DNA from: JAAFIP01 sp031367325
GTDB lineage: Bacteria; Pseudomonadota; Gammaproteobacteria; Burkholderiales; Burkholderiaceae_C
DNA: 64,000 nt
Assembly: GCA_031367325.1 (NCBI GenBank)
Contig: JANLPQ010000038.1
Span: forward strand, 22,958-86,957
Direction: 5' to 3'
Part shown: positions 1-7,821 of the stretch, one piece after another
Position numbering within the stretch: the first letter of the stretch is position 1
Layout: the number at the start of each line of letters is the position of its first letter
Made by a program: the position numbers and the translations under genes
The notes under the pieces: generated by a model
What the model was told of the DNA's origin: nothing
Database searches by the model: none
The model's input: the letters and a program-made list of their open reading frames with translations, nothing else

Positions 1-2
1 GC

Positions 3-1289
3 CCGCACGCGTGGGCGCAAGCGGCCCCTATAGGTACCAAGTCTGCGAGCCAAAGCCGAGGCCGCTTAGTCGTCGTCTTCTTGCGTGGCGCCTACGATGG
101 CTTGTCTGCTTTTGTGCCTTATGCCGACCCCGAGTATTACAAGCTGCGTCCCAACATCGGCATTGCCACACCTGACGGCACAGCCGACACCGCGCTTAAA
201 CTAGACGACACCTTTGCCATGCACCCCAGCATGGCCGCACTCATGCCGCTGTGGCAGCAAGGCGTGCTCAGCTTTGTCCCCGCAGCCGGGCTGCCTGCGC
301 CAAACCGGTCGCACTTTGACGCGCAGTACCAAATGGAAATTGCCAATCCCGGCAAGTCCAGCAGCGCACCCGGTTGGCTCAACAAACTGGCCGCGCAGAG
401 CAAAACGCCCACTGCGTTAGGCGTAGGCGAGGCCAACCCCGCCATCTTGGCAGGCGACGCCCAAGTCAAGCTGATTCCCCAAGGCCAGGCCGCAGAACGC
501 ATCGGCGTGCTGGCCAACCCCACGCAGCGCCAAGCGCTGATGGACTTGTACGCAGGCAACGACAAAGTCAGCACCGCCTTTCGCCAAGGGGCCGACAGCC
601 GCATGCAAAGTGCGCAAGAACTCAGCACCGAAAAAACCGCCATGGACACGCGGCGCGAAACTACCGCCCGCGAGATGAAACGCAAGATGGACCGCCCGCT
701 AGACAAAGACGGTACCCCTGTCAACACCGCCGCACAAAACGCCCAAATGCTAGCCGCCAGCAACGGCGCAGCCGACCCCGTAGGCCTGCAGCTAGACGCC
801 TACCACCTAGGCACGTTGATGCGCAACGACCGCAACCTGACGCTAGGTTTTTTGTCTGCAGGCGGCTGGGACACCCATGCCAACCAAGGTAACGCCACAG
901 GACAGCTGGCCGACAAGCTGGGCAACTTAGCCAAGGGCATCGCACAACTGCGCCAAGATTTCAGCGAACCCGGCGACACCATCGTAGTGATGAGCGAGTT
1001 TGGCCGCACCAGCGCCGAGAACGGCACACGCGGCACCGACCATGGCTTTGGCAACGCGCTATGGCTGGTGGGCAGCCGCGTGCAAGGCGGTAAGTGGCAC
1101 GGCAAGTGGACAGGCCTAGCACGCGGCAACCTGAACGACAACCGCGACCTGCCCGCCCACCACGACTACCGCGCCGTATTGGCGCAGGTGTTGCGCGGCA
1201 CGTTTGGTTTGTCAGACTCGGCATTGGCTACGGTGCTGCCGGGTGCTAAGTGGGACGCGGGCCTGGACAGTCTGTTGCGTAAGGCATAA
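3..1289 (+). CDS. DUF1501 family secreted protein, 5' end outside window
   Basis: The frame is open to the left edge, so this is the C-terminal part of a longer protein; a TTG at 81 is not the real start. The first residues (AWAQ followed by APIGTKS) look like the end of a signal peptide, usually of Tat type in this family. RLVVVFLRGAYDG and the late block SEFGR-x5-NG-x2-GTDHG identify DUF1501, exported proteins of unknown biochemical role related to sulfatase/alkaline-phosphatase-like folds and usually encoded beside a DUF1800 protein. That partner would lie outside the window. The family assignment is firm; the function is unknown. Confidence 0.85.
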   Translation, partial: PHAWAQAAPIGTKSASQSRGRLVVVFLRGAYDGLSAFVPYADPEYYKLRPNIGIATPDGTADTALKLDDTFAMHPSMAALMPLWQQGVLSFVPAAGLPAPNRSHFDAQYQMEIANPGKSSSAPGWLNKLAAQSKTPTALGVGEANPAILAGDAQVKLIPQGQAAERIGVLANPTQRQALMDLYAGNDKVSTAFRQGADSRMQSAQELSTEKTAMDTRRETTAREMKRKMDRPLDKDGTPVNTAAQNAQMLAASNGAADPVGLQLDAYHLGTLMRNDRNLTLGFLSAGGWDTHANQGNATGQLADKLGNLAKGIAQLRQDFSEPGDTIVVMSEFGRTSAENGTRGTDHGFGNALWLVGSRVQGGKWHGKWTGLARGNLNDNRDLPAHHDYRAVLAQVLRGTFGLSDSALATVLPGAKWDAGLDSLLRKA

Positions 1290-1306
1290 CTTGAGTTACA
1301 TGGGCG

Positions 1307-1352
1307 CTATTAATTAAATAGCTGCTTGAGCATTATCTGCGGCTTCAACAGC
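1307..1352 (-). repeat. Family 1 palindromic repeat, copy 1
   Basis: CTATTAATTAAATAG followed by CTGCTTGAGCA lies 18 bases after the DUF1501 stop codon. The second palindrome is damaged (CAT instead of CAG). It continues into the variant tail TATCTGCGG seen also at 16869. Confidence 0.8.
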
Positions 1353-1389
1353 CTGAAACGCTTGCCAAATCAAGTTCTGTAAACAGCTT

Positions 1390-1794
1390 TCATTGCTTTT
1401 TTTTTGCGTTCACAGTGGGTGCAAGCGTGATCATCGTCACAATGGCCTCGCGTAATTTGGGGTGCATATCACGCAGCTTTTGTATCAGCTGTACCTCTTT
1501 GGCACCTAGCAGGTTTACTTGTTTCGCTTGTTGTGCAAAAAAATGGCTCGGTGTATTTTCTGCCACTTCATTGGCGGCAGAATGCAGCGTATCGCCGTAC
1601 AGCAACCACTGGGTGGAACAGTTGGTACGCTGCACCACGTCTTGCACCACCTTGGCAGGAATTTGCCTGCGTTGCCGCCACACGCGAAACGTGGCTTCGT
1701 CTTTGCCCAACGACATAGCCAGCGCGCCCCAATCATTTAGCTCCAATACCTCAGCCATGCGGGCCAGAACGTTATCTACTTGGATTTCAGTCAT
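1390..1794 (-). CDS. CI-repressor-like helix-turn-helix protein
   Basis: A 134-residue protein. Its N-terminal 70 residues match the phage CI-type N-terminal domain (Bac_CI_repr): ALAMSLGKDEATFRVWRQRR forms the helix-turn-helix, followed by IPAKVVQDVV and the hallmark TQWLLYGD. There is no peptidase S24-type C-terminal domain, so it is a short repressor that cannot self-cleave in the LexA manner. The start at 1794 has an AGGAAG Shine-Dalgarno 8 bases upstream. It is divergent from the Ner-like gene at 1896, and the space between holds three copies of one motif (1827-1878), arranged like a phage immunity switch. No phage structural genes are nearby; it is a remnant or a domesticated switch. 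Confidence 0.8.
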   Translation of the reverse strand: MTEIQVDNVLARMAEVLELNDWGALAMSLGKDEATFRVWRQRRQIPAKVVQDVVQRTNCSTQWLLYGDTLHSAANEVAENTPSHFFAQQAKQVNLLGAKEVQLIQKLRDMHPKLREAIVTMITLAPTVNAKKKQ

Positions 1795-1826
1795 TCACCA
1801 TAGCTTCCTGCAGAGCTGCTTGACAC

Positions 1827-1878
1827 GTTTCATTTTGATAGATAAGATATGTTTCAATTTGAAATGTTTCACTTTGAT
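1827..1878. promoter_or_regulatory. Triple operator between divergent regulators
   Basis: GTTTCATTTTGAT (1827-1839), GTTTCAATTTGAA (1851-1863) and GTTTCACTTTGAT (1866-1878) are three direct copies of GTTTCAnTTTGAw. Each is a near-palindrome (TTTCA/TGAAA type). They lie between the CI-like and Ner-like genes, where a shared operator is expected. The role is inferred. Confidence 0.65.
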
Positions 1879-1895
1879 CTGAGCTTACCATCGAA

Positions 1896-2138
1896 ATGCA
1901 TCCTGAACAAATCAAGGCAGAAATACGCATGAAAGGCGCTACACCTTCCAGCCTGGCCGATGGTATGAACCGCTCTCGCATGCTGATCAGCAATGTGATC
2001 CATGGTCGCGCAGTGTCACGCCCCGTGGCGCAGCAAATCTCCACATTCTTGGGTAAGTCGCTTCACGACTTGTGGCCAGGCAAGTACGGCCAGGAAGGTC
2101 TTGCGCGCCCAACACCCCTGCGCAGATCGTTCAAATAA
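1896..2138 (+). CDS. Ner/Nlp-like winged-helix DNA-binding protein
   Basis: An 80-residue protein with one helix-turn-helix: IKAEIRMKGATPSSLADGMN, then SRMLISNVIHGRAVSRPVAQQIS and LGKSLHDLWPGKY, as in the Nlp/Ner family (phage Mu Ner, SfsB). Such proteins repress early phage promoters or regulate host genes. The residues after 66 are probably disordered. No good Shine-Dalgarno precedes the ATG. It pairs with the CI-like gene on the other strand across a triple operator. Nothing else in the surroundings is clearly phage. Confidence 0.75.
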   Translation: MHPEQIKAEIRMKGATPSSLADGMNRSRMLISNVIHGRAVSRPVAQQISTFLGKSLHDLWPGKYGQEGLARPTPLRRSFK

Positions 2139-2185
2139 ACCCGCCCCCGGATTCAAGTCCTCAGTTTCTCCACATCACAAAGCCC

Positions 2186-2386
2186 ATGAACAAACAACAA
2201 ACCATTGCCGCTCTACAGACACTCGCATCAGAGCAAAAAATCCTGGCCCAGTTGTACGAGGACGTTAGCGAAGAGATGCATGAACCCACGTTGTCCGATG
2301 AGCCCACGATGGGTGAACGGTTTAACTCCAACGTCGCCGCTTTGACGGCGGCTATTGACCATATCAGCGGTGCAAGCCCTGGATAA
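2186..2386 (+). CDS. Small hypothetical protein (66 aa)
   Basis: I do not recognise this protein. ATG at 2186 is chosen over upstream in-frame starts because the sequence from MNKQQTIAALQTLASEQK onward looks like one acidic helical domain, with a turn at LSDEPTMGERF. It has no signal peptide, membrane segment or cysteine. It follows the Ner-like gene by 47 bases and may share its transcript. Coding status rests on length, composition and position only. Confidence 0.45.
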   Translation: MNKQQTIAALQTLASEQKILAQLYEDVSEEMHEPTLSDEPTMGERFNSNVAALTAAIDHISGASPG

Positions 2387-2442
2387 CAAACTACACCGCA
2401 GGCTAATCATCAGGTGATGAACGAATCGGCGATACTCGTTGC

Positions 2443-3018
2443 ATGCACCGCACCATCTTCACCACGCCTATCGTCAACACCTTGTTTCGCAGTCTTTCTG
2501 TCGCATTTCTAAAAATCACCGGCTGGAAGATTGAAGGCAGCTTGCCTCCAGAGGCTGCCAAATGCGTGCTGATTGCTGCGCCGCACACTAGCAACTGGGA
2601 CTTGCCCTACACCTTGATGGTGTCCTTTGCGCTGCGCCTGAATGTGCGCTGGATGGGCAAGCAAAGTATTTTTAAACCACCGTTTAGCGGCGTCATGCAG
2701 TGGCTGGGCGGCATCGCGGTGAATCGCGAACAGTCGACTAATTTGGTGGCCGCTTCAAGCCAGGCCATCGCCCAAGCCGACGGCCCGTTGCAGTTGGTTG
2801 TGCCACCCGAGGGCACGCGCAGCAAAGTAACGTATTGGAAAACCGGTTTTTACTACATTGCCTTGGGTGCCAAAGTACCTATCGTGATGGCGTATTTAGA
2901 CTTTAAGAACAAACGCACTGGCTTAGGCCCCATGCTGTATCCCAGTGGCGATATTGACAAAGACATGCTGGAGATCAAAGCGTTTTATGCGCAGTTTCAA
3001 CGTGAAAATAATGGTTAA
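2443..3018 (+). CDS. 1-acyl-glycerol-3-phosphate acyltransferase family (PlsC-like)
   Basis: A 191-residue lysophospholipid acyltransferase-fold protein. The catalytic H-x4-D motif is HTSNWD at residues 48-53, and the acyl-acceptor phosphate-binding motif PEGTRS is near residue 130. A hydrophobic N-terminus is consistent with peripheral membrane attachment. The protein is shorter than E. coli PlsC (245 residues), like the compact subfamily often annotated as glycerol acyltransferase. It would transfer an acyl group onto a lysophospholipid or another lipid acceptor; the substrate cannot be told from sequence. It is followed at once by a family 1 repeat. Confidence 0.8.
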   Translation: MHRTIFTTPIVNTLFRSLSVAFLKITGWKIEGSLPPEAAKCVLIAAPHTSNWDLPYTLMVSFALRLNVRWMGKQSIFKPPFSGVMQWLGGIAVNREQSTNLVAASSQAIAQADGPLQLVVPPEGTRSKVTYWKTGFYYIALGAKVPIVMAYLDFKNKRTGLGPMLYPSGDIDKDMLEIKAFYAQFQRENNG

Positions 3019-3028
3019 TTGGGCCTGT

Positions 3029-3071
3029 AACCCAAGTAAATCCTGCTCAAGCAACTATTGTTTTTATAGTA
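3029..3071 (+). repeat. Family 1 palindromic repeat, copy 2 (supplies queC stop)
   Basis: The full form AACCCAAGTAAATC precedes CTGCTCAAGCAA and CTATTGTTTTTATAG (3043-3069). The TAA stop of queC on the minus strand is the TTA at 3064-3066, inside the second palindrome. Confidence 0.85.
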
Positions 3072-3819
3072 CTGCGTACTGCTCCCAGCCACGTGCGCGC
3101 AGCGCGCAGGCAGGGCAGGTGCCGCAGCCGTAGCCCCACGCGTGGCGGTGCTTGCGGTCGCCCAAATAGCAGGTGTGGGTGTGTTCTACCACCAGGTCAA
3201 TTAACTGTGGGCCACCGTTCACTGTTCCAGATGCAACGCCCAAGTCGCGTGTCATCTGCCAAGTAGCCGCTTTGTCTATCCACATCAATGGAGTGTCAAT
3301 TAAAAATCGCTTGTCCATGCCCAGCGACAGCGCCAGTTGCATGGCTTGCATCGTGTCGTCGCGGCAGTCGGGGTAGCCCGAGAAGTCGGTTTCGCACACC
3401 CCTGTGACTATCACTTGCAAATCACGCCGGTACGCCAGCGCTGCCGCCAGCGTAAGAAACAGCAAGTTGCGCCCCGGTACAAAGGTATTGGGCAAGCCCG
3501 ACTGTTCCATCTTAAAAGCCACATCGCGCGTTAGCGAGGTCTCGCTCACCTTGCCCAGTACCGCCAGGTCTAGCAAGTGGTCGTCGCCCAGCTTAGCTGC
3601 CCACTGCGGGAAGGTTTTGCGCAGTTCTTTCATCACCACCGTGCGTTGCACCAGCTCAATGCTGTGCCGCTGGCCATAGTCAAAGCCTACAGTTTCTACA
3701 TGCTCAAATTTTTGCAGCGCGTAGGCGAGACACGCAGTAGAGTCTTGCCCGCCCGAGAACAGCACCAGGGCGCGTGTGTGGATGGGGCCTTGCTGGGCGG
3801 TGCGGGTGGTGTCTTGCAT
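3064..3819 (-). CDS. queC: 7-cyano-7-deazaguanine synthase QueC
   Basis: QueC converts 7-carboxy-7-deazaguanine to preQ0 with ATP and ammonia, in queuosine biosynthesis. The PP-loop ATP-binding motif SGGQDS is near residues 22-27. The C-terminal zinc site is visible as C-(n)-CGTCPAC with the upstream Cys of HTCYLGDRKHRHAWGYGC. The length of 251 is slightly above the usual 225-235, mostly from the N-terminal extension MQDTTRTAQQGPIHT. The last codons and stop lie in a family 1 repeat, so the C-terminus has been reshaped by the element. No other queuosine gene is adjacent. Confidence 0.95.
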   Translation of the reverse strand: MQDTTRTAQQGPIHTRALVLFSGGQDSTACLAYALQKFEHVETVGFDYGQRHSIELVQRTVVMKELRKTFPQWAAKLGDDHLLDLAVLGKVSETSLTRDVAFKMEQSGLPNTFVPGRNLLFLTLAAALAYRRDLQVIVTGVCETDFSGYPDCRDDTMQAMQLALSLGMDKRFLIDTPLMWIDKAATWQMTRDLGVASGTVNGGPQLIDLVVEHTHTCYLGDRKHRHAWGYGCGTCPACALRARGWEQYAVL

Positions 3820-3929
3820 GCCGCAATTATCGCGTGTGCTTTGACTTTAGGTTTGATGGTGCTGTGGCTAGAGCATGAAGATTGCTTTGCTAGAGTGTGT
3901 TCGTTGCGGCGATTGAGGAATTCGCTTTT

Positions 3930-4045
3930 GTGAAAATCTTGCGAAAACACGCGCGAACATTGTCTGTAGTTTAACCAGCTAAACACCGCGCGCCTTTCTC
4001 CAGATTTTCATCACAAACACGCTCAATCACCGCTCGCTGACATTT
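3930..4045 (+). repeat. Family 3 three-box repeat, copy S1
   Basis: Box 1 GCGAAAACACGCGCGAA (3941-3957), box 2 CCGCGCGCC (3986-3994), box 3 TTTTCATC (4005-4012). The same boxes at nearly the same spacing recur at 11683 and, inverted, at 61831. The outer parts also form an inverted repeat (TGTGAAAATCT against AGATTTTCATCACA). It lies between queC and the YCII gene. Confidence 0.6.
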
Positions 4046-4334
4046 GTAGCGCTCCGTTTCTTGCGAAAGCTTTGCAGTTTCGATAACTAGTTACCTTGGT
4101 TAGGCGTGTGCTGAAAGCACTTGCTTGATTCATGAACCGTGTCCTATGCTAACTTGCTACCTTTTCTAAGCCTTCGGAAATCTTGGAGTTGAGCCTTACG
4201 CACAACAACATAAGTCGAAAACGCAGTATCCGCCATGCTGCGGCGCATGCCGCAATGGCAAGTGACAACCTGAAGCGTCGGCCCGTTCGTTTTAAATGGC
4301 ACCCGACTTGGCGAATAGTTAAATAGACAGGAGT
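4046..4334. other. Non-coding stretch with weak direct repeat
   Basis: No convincing gene is seen. A 22-base segment at 4084-4105 recurs at 4150-4171 with 16 of 22 matches (both contain TAACT and TACCTT). GTTAGGC at 4099 resembles an integron core site, but no matching partner was found. Base composition is more AT-rich than in neighbouring genes. Confidence 0.4.
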
Positions 4335-4628
4335 TCAAAGCACCGCTTCTATTTCAGGCAGCGCTTTTCCCCAGACAAGAAGTCGATAGTTGCGAAAAGT
4401 GGGAACGAAATACGGATCATTTTCAATGAGTGTCACCGCACGCTCTCTTGATGCAACTTCAAAAACCCACATGCCGCCTACAAATGCACCTCCGGACTCT
4501 TCACGTAAGCCACCGCCAATAAGTATCTCGCTGCGATGAGTTCGCAGGTATTCAATATGCAGAGCTTCTCGCTCTCTGCGTATTGCGAGCATGCCCGGTG
4601 CATCATCAAAAATCACCACATATCTCAT
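4335..4628 (-). CDS. YCII-related (YciI-like) domain protein
   Basis: A 97-residue protein of the YCII family, small alpha/beta ferredoxin-like-fold proteins. Visible features are MRYVVIFDDAPG at the N-terminus, H-x-EYLRTH, the glycine-rich turn IGGGLREESGGAFVGGMWVFEV, and the late ENDPYFVPTFRNYRLLVW where the family has DPY/F. Family members may act in peroxide or dioxygenase-like chemistry, but none is generally assigned. The start has an AAGGAA Shine-Dalgarno. Composition and the non-coding DNA on both sides suggest an acquired gene. Confidence 0.75.
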   Translation of the reverse strand: MRYVVIFDDAPGMLAIRREREALHIEYLRTHRSEILIGGGLREESGGAFVGGMWVFEVASRERAVTLIENDPYFVPTFRNYRLLVWGKALPEIEAVL

Positions 4629-4897
4629 TACTTTTCCTTATAAGGAGTTCAGATATTTAGCTGGACATAGAATCTGTATGAAGTCCGGTATAGCTTAAGC
4701 ATCAATTGCTGCGAATTCACAATCTAATATATGTCTGCTTAGTATCTTCACTCTAACTTAGCTAGCGTGAAAGTAAAGAGGTATTAGCTGCAGAACGATT
4801 GTTTGCGTGGCGCAGAATATAGGCTTACAACGAACAATGTTCGTGTGTTTTCGGAAGTTTTTGACATTCCAATCTTGAGCCAGCGCATAATTTACCC
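4629..4897. other. AT-rich intergenic region
   Basis: Between the divergent YCII and TfoX-like genes. It must hold both promoters. No repeat, hairpin or small gene was recognised. Confidence 0.4.
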
Positions 4898-5608
4898 ATG
4901 ACCACATCGCTCGATAACGCCAGCTACTGCTGCGACCTGCTTAGCACGGCGGGGCCGTGTGTGGCTAAGCGGATGTTTGGGGGGTTTAGCATTAGCACGG
5001 GCGGGTTGACGTTGGCTATTCTGACGGATTTGGGCGATGGTGAGAAGCTGTGGCTGAAGGGGGACGACGCTTCGCGCAGCCAGTATGCGGCGGCGGGGTG
5101 TGCGATATTTACCTACCCTATGAAGGGCGTGCCGCGGTCGATGAATTACTTTTGTGCGCCTGATGATGCGATGGATTCTGCGGATGCCATGCGCCCGTGG
5201 GCGGCGTTGGCGCTGGCCTGCGCAGTGCGTGCCCATGATGGCAAACGCAAACCTAAGTCCGCCACTGTGACCATCGCGCAAAAAAATGCAGCACAACCCG
5301 ACGCTGCTCCAACAACTCCGGCCAAATCCACCCAGCTGTCGCCCAGTGTTTTGCAGCGCGCGCGGGACGTGGCCAAAAAGCTGGCGCTGTCTAGCAGCAT
5401 GCCGCCACTGGCAACCAAAGCGCAAGCTAATGCAACTGCAAAACCACCTGTCAAAGCACCTGCCAAGACATCTGCCAAAGCGCCTGCCAAAGCTGTAGCC
5501 AAAACACCTGCCAAAGCTATAGCCAAGACATCTGCCAAAGCTGCAGTCAAGCTACCCGCCAAACCGGCTGGCAAACCAGCAACCAAGCCGCGCGCCCCCA
5601 AACGTTAG
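4898..5608 (+). CDS. TfoX N-domain protein with Lys/Ala/Pro-rich tail
   Basis: Residues 1-115 form a TfoX/Sxy N-terminal domain (CVAKRMFGGFSISTGGLTLA, then LWLKGDD and FTYPMKGVPRSMNYFCAPDD); the C-terminal TfoX domain is absent. In Gammaproteobacteria full TfoX activates competence genes together with CRP; whether this stand-alone domain does so is unknown. Residues 180-236 are a low-complexity tail of repeated K-x-PAK/K-x-SAK units (KAPAK, TSAKAPAK, KTPAK) ending KPRAPKR, like the histone H1-type tails of bacterial AlgP and HctB. The tail probably binds DNA. Its stop overlaps the convergent DUF2917 gene by 4 bases. Confidence 0.8.
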   Translation: MTTSLDNASYCCDLLSTAGPCVAKRMFGGFSISTGGLTLAILTDLGDGEKLWLKGDDASRSQYAAAGCAIFTYPMKGVPRSMNYFCAPDDAMDSADAMRPWAALALACAVRAHDGKRKPKSATVTIAQKNAAQPDAAPTTPAKSTQLSPSVLQRARDVAKKLALSSSMPPLATKAQANATAKPPVKAPAKTSAKAPAKAVAKTPAKAIAKTSAKAAVKLPAKPAGKPATKPRAPKR

Positions 5609-6087
5609 CGGCCAGAGCACATCAACAGCGCTGCGCGCAAGTCAGTCAAACCGAGCTGTGCAGCTAGGCGGCGCTGCGGTGTCGCGACCAAGCTGCTAGC
5701 CTTACGCCGCGGCGCTACAGCTTGCGCAGGCCGTGCAGTGCCGGACGCATCCCAGTCAAAGCACAGCACCTGGCCCGCAGGCACGCGCCACGGCTCCATC
5801 ACCACGTCGTCACCCCCGTGCACTTGCAAGCTGTCGCCCGCACGCAAAAAATGATCACCCGGCTGGCTGGGCAACGTCACCCATGCGCCGCCTTGCACTA
5901 TGCGCAACAGCGCGTTGGCAGGGGGCCGCAACCGCAGGGCACGGCCTGCGCGCAAGGTATACGCACCGCAGGTGGCTAAAGGTGCCGCCATTGCTACTGC
6001 CAGTGGTGCCGCCTTGTGGGCAGCAGTTTGGCGGGGTGTAAATAAGCCTGATAGGCTTTGAAGGACTTCATGTTGAAGATTGCGCAT
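5605..6087 (-). CDS. DUF2917 domain protein
   Basis: A 160-residue protein. Residues 40-115 match DUF2917: YTLRAGRALRLRPPANALLR, then GAWVTLPSQPGDHFLRAGDS and GDDVVMEPW, a cupin-like beta-rich domain common in Burkholderiales. It has no catalytic motif or signal peptide. The start carries AAGGAG. It is divergent from a LysR regulator at 6217, a frequent arrangement for this family in these bacteria, and a perfect inverted repeat lies between them. The function is unknown. Confidence 0.8.
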   Translation of the reverse strand: MRNLQHEVLQSLSGLFTPRQTAAHKAAPLAVAMAAPLATCGAYTLRAGRALRLRPPANALLRIVQGGAWVTLPSQPGDHFLRAGDSLQVHGGDDVVMEPWRVPAGQVLCFDWDASGTARPAQAVAPRRKASSLVATPQRRLAAQLGLTDLRAALLMCSGR

Positions 6088-6120
6088 GGTGACGACTCCT
6101 TAGGTGTTACAAATCCGTAC

Positions 6121-6139
6121 CTAGATCCATGTGATCTAG
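6121..6139. promoter_or_regulatory. Probable LysR operator
   Basis: CTAGATC-N5-GATCTAG is a perfect 7-base inverted repeat between the divergent DUF2917 and LysR genes, 34 bases upstream of the DUF2917 start. Position and symmetry suit a LysR-type binding site. Confidence 0.6.
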
Positions 6140-6216
6140 GAATGAATGATCGCGCAACCCAGCTTGCCAGTCCAATGAATTTGCACTACACTATTCATGC
6201 TTAAATCACATTAACC

Positions 6217-7218
6217 ATGCTGCATTCCCAAACCCACCAACGCACCCGCCCTATTGGCGCAGGCAATCTGCGCGCGTTTGAATCGGTGTCGCGCCACCTT
6301 AACTTTCGCATTGCCGCCGAAGAGCTGGCGCTAACGCAATCTGCCGTGTCGCGGCAAATTCAGGCGCTAGAAGACGAGGTAGGTACTTCGCTTTTTAACC
6401 GCCACACCCGGTCGGTAGAGTTGACCGCCGCAGGCATGGCGCTGCTGGGGGCCGCTGCGCCGTCGCTAGAACGTATCGACAACACGGTGCGCCAGATTCG
6501 CACCAGCACGGGCCGCAAGCAAGTGACGCTCACTACTTTTGCGTCTTTCGCATCAATGTGGCTTATCCCACGGCTAGAGGCTTTTCAGCGACAAAACGCC
6601 GACATTGATATTCGCATTGATGCGTCTGACGCGTCAGTCGATATGGAAACCGCCGACGCCGACATTGCACTGCGTTACGGCCCTGCGGCCAAAATGCCCA
6701 GCCACGCTATACGTATGTTTGGCGAGCAGCTCACACCACTGCTCAGCCCATGGCTGCTTAAATCGCAGTCCAAAATTAAAAGCGCCGCTGACTTTGCCAA
6801 TTTCACCTTGATCGAAGCGGGCGACGCGCACACCACGCACCTGGAGTGGCTGTCGTGGCGGCGCTGGCTTGACACGCAAAGCTTGCCCAAGCTGTCGCCC
6901 AAGCGCTGGCTGTATTTTGGCTACGCCAACCACATGACCCAAGCCGCGCTGACGGGCCAGGGCGTGGTGCTAGCGCGTACCCCATTGGTGGCCGAGCATT
7001 TAGCCAGCGGCGACTTGATCGAGCCCTTGCCCAAGCTGCGCATCGACTCGCCCATGGCCTTTTGGCTCATCCTCAGCCCACGGGCACGGTCTACCGCCAA
7101 CGCGCGCGCCGAGGTCACCGCGTTTTGCAATTGGCTCAGGGCGCAGGCCGCGCTAACCCGCAGTGCCATTGGCGAAGCGCCTGATAGTGATGTCGACACC
7201 GGGTCGCTGGACGATTGA
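6217..7218 (+). CDS. LysR-type transcriptional regulator
   Basis: A 333-residue protein. The winged helix-turn-helix is at residues 18-75 (LRAFESVSRHLNFRIAAEEL, LTQSAVSRQIQALEDEVGTS, LFNRHTRSVELTAAG). A periplasmic-binding-protein-like effector domain covers about 100-300 and contains ALRYGPAAKMP, typical of the GcvA-like subgroup. It probably regulates the divergent DUF2917 gene through the inverted repeat at 6121. The effector is unknown. Confidence 0.9.
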   Translation: MLHSQTHQRTRPIGAGNLRAFESVSRHLNFRIAAEELALTQSAVSRQIQALEDEVGTSLFNRHTRSVELTAAGMALLGAAAPSLERIDNTVRQIRTSTGRKQVTLTTFASFASMWLIPRLEAFQRQNADIDIRIDASDASVDMETADADIALRYGPAAKMPSHAIRMFGEQLTPLLSPWLLKSQSKIKSAADFANFTLIEAGDAHTTHLEWLSWRRWLDTQSLPKLSPKRWLYFGYANHMTQAALTGQGVVLARTPLVAEHLASGDLIEPLPKLRIDSPMAFWLILSPRARSTANARAEVTAFCNWLRAQAALTRSAIGEAPDSDVDTGSLDD

Positions 7219-7258
7219 GCCTTCGGGCTAAAATCTGACTATTATTTTGGAGTTTGTT

Positions 7259-7726
7259 ATGCAATGGTCTGAAGTGCTTGAAACCCCGTATTTGCAAAAT
7301 CTGCCGTTCAAAATTGAACTGAATAAGTTTGGCCAAATACTCATGTCGCCAGCCTCTAACCGGCACGGAAATATCCAGGTAGAGATTGGTGCTTTATTTT
7401 TGCGTAAGTTACCAAAGGGCAAAACATTTTCTGAATGTTCTATTCAAACCCGTGATGGCGTTCGCGTAGCCGATGTAGCTTGGGCAAGTGCAAATTTTCT
7501 AGCGCGCCATGGAGACGCAACGCCGTTTCCACAAGCCCCTGAGCTATGTGTAGAAATTGTGTCGCCTTCCAACACTAAAGCCGAAATAGACTACAAGGTG
7601 TCTTTGTATTTTGCACAAGGTGCACAAGAAGTGTGGGTGGTCAGCCTGCAGAAAAAAGTAACTATTTACGTAGGCGGCTTGCCCGCTGCCAAGTCTAAAT
7701 ACTTGCCCAAATTCAAAGAGCTTTAA
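7259..7726 (+). CDS. Uma2 family (DUF820) protein
   Basis: A 155-residue protein with a PD-(D/E)XK-type restriction-endonuclease-like fold. Visible motifs are H-GNIQVEIGALF, RDGVRVADVAWAS (the D of the active site), PELCVEIVSPSNT (E-x-V-SPS) and KVSLYFAQGAQEVWVV (K motif). ATG at 7259 is preferred over TTG at 7247 because GGAG at 7249-7252 is spaced correctly. Uma2 proteins are abundant in cyanobacteria and scattered elsewhere; their role is not established. It follows the LysR gene by 40 bases, possibly co-transcribed. Confidence 0.85.
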   Translation: MQWSEVLETPYLQNLPFKIELNKFGQILMSPASNRHGNIQVEIGALFLRKLPKGKTFSECSIQTRDGVRVADVAWASANFLARHGDATPFPQAPELCVEIVSPSNTKAEIDYKVSLYFAQGAQEVWVVSLQKKVTIYVGGLPAAKSKYLPKFKEL

Positions 7727-7821
7727 AGCACTGCGATTAGCCAGATGCCAGACAGTGATGTGCAGGCAGACTTGCAGTCTTCATATGAGCCCTGCATTGT
7801 CAACACGCTGAAAAGCTAAGA

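Noticed and set aside
1390..2386. Prophage
   Set aside because: Only two small regulators and one small unknown gene are present. No integrase, capsid or tail genes and no flanking att repeat were seen.
4200..4334. attC-like site downstream of the YCII gene on the minus strand (ATTTAAC-TATTC-GCCAAGTCGG)
   Set aside because: Some left-half similarity, but no GTTRRRY partner at the right distance and poor pairing. Not reported as an attC.
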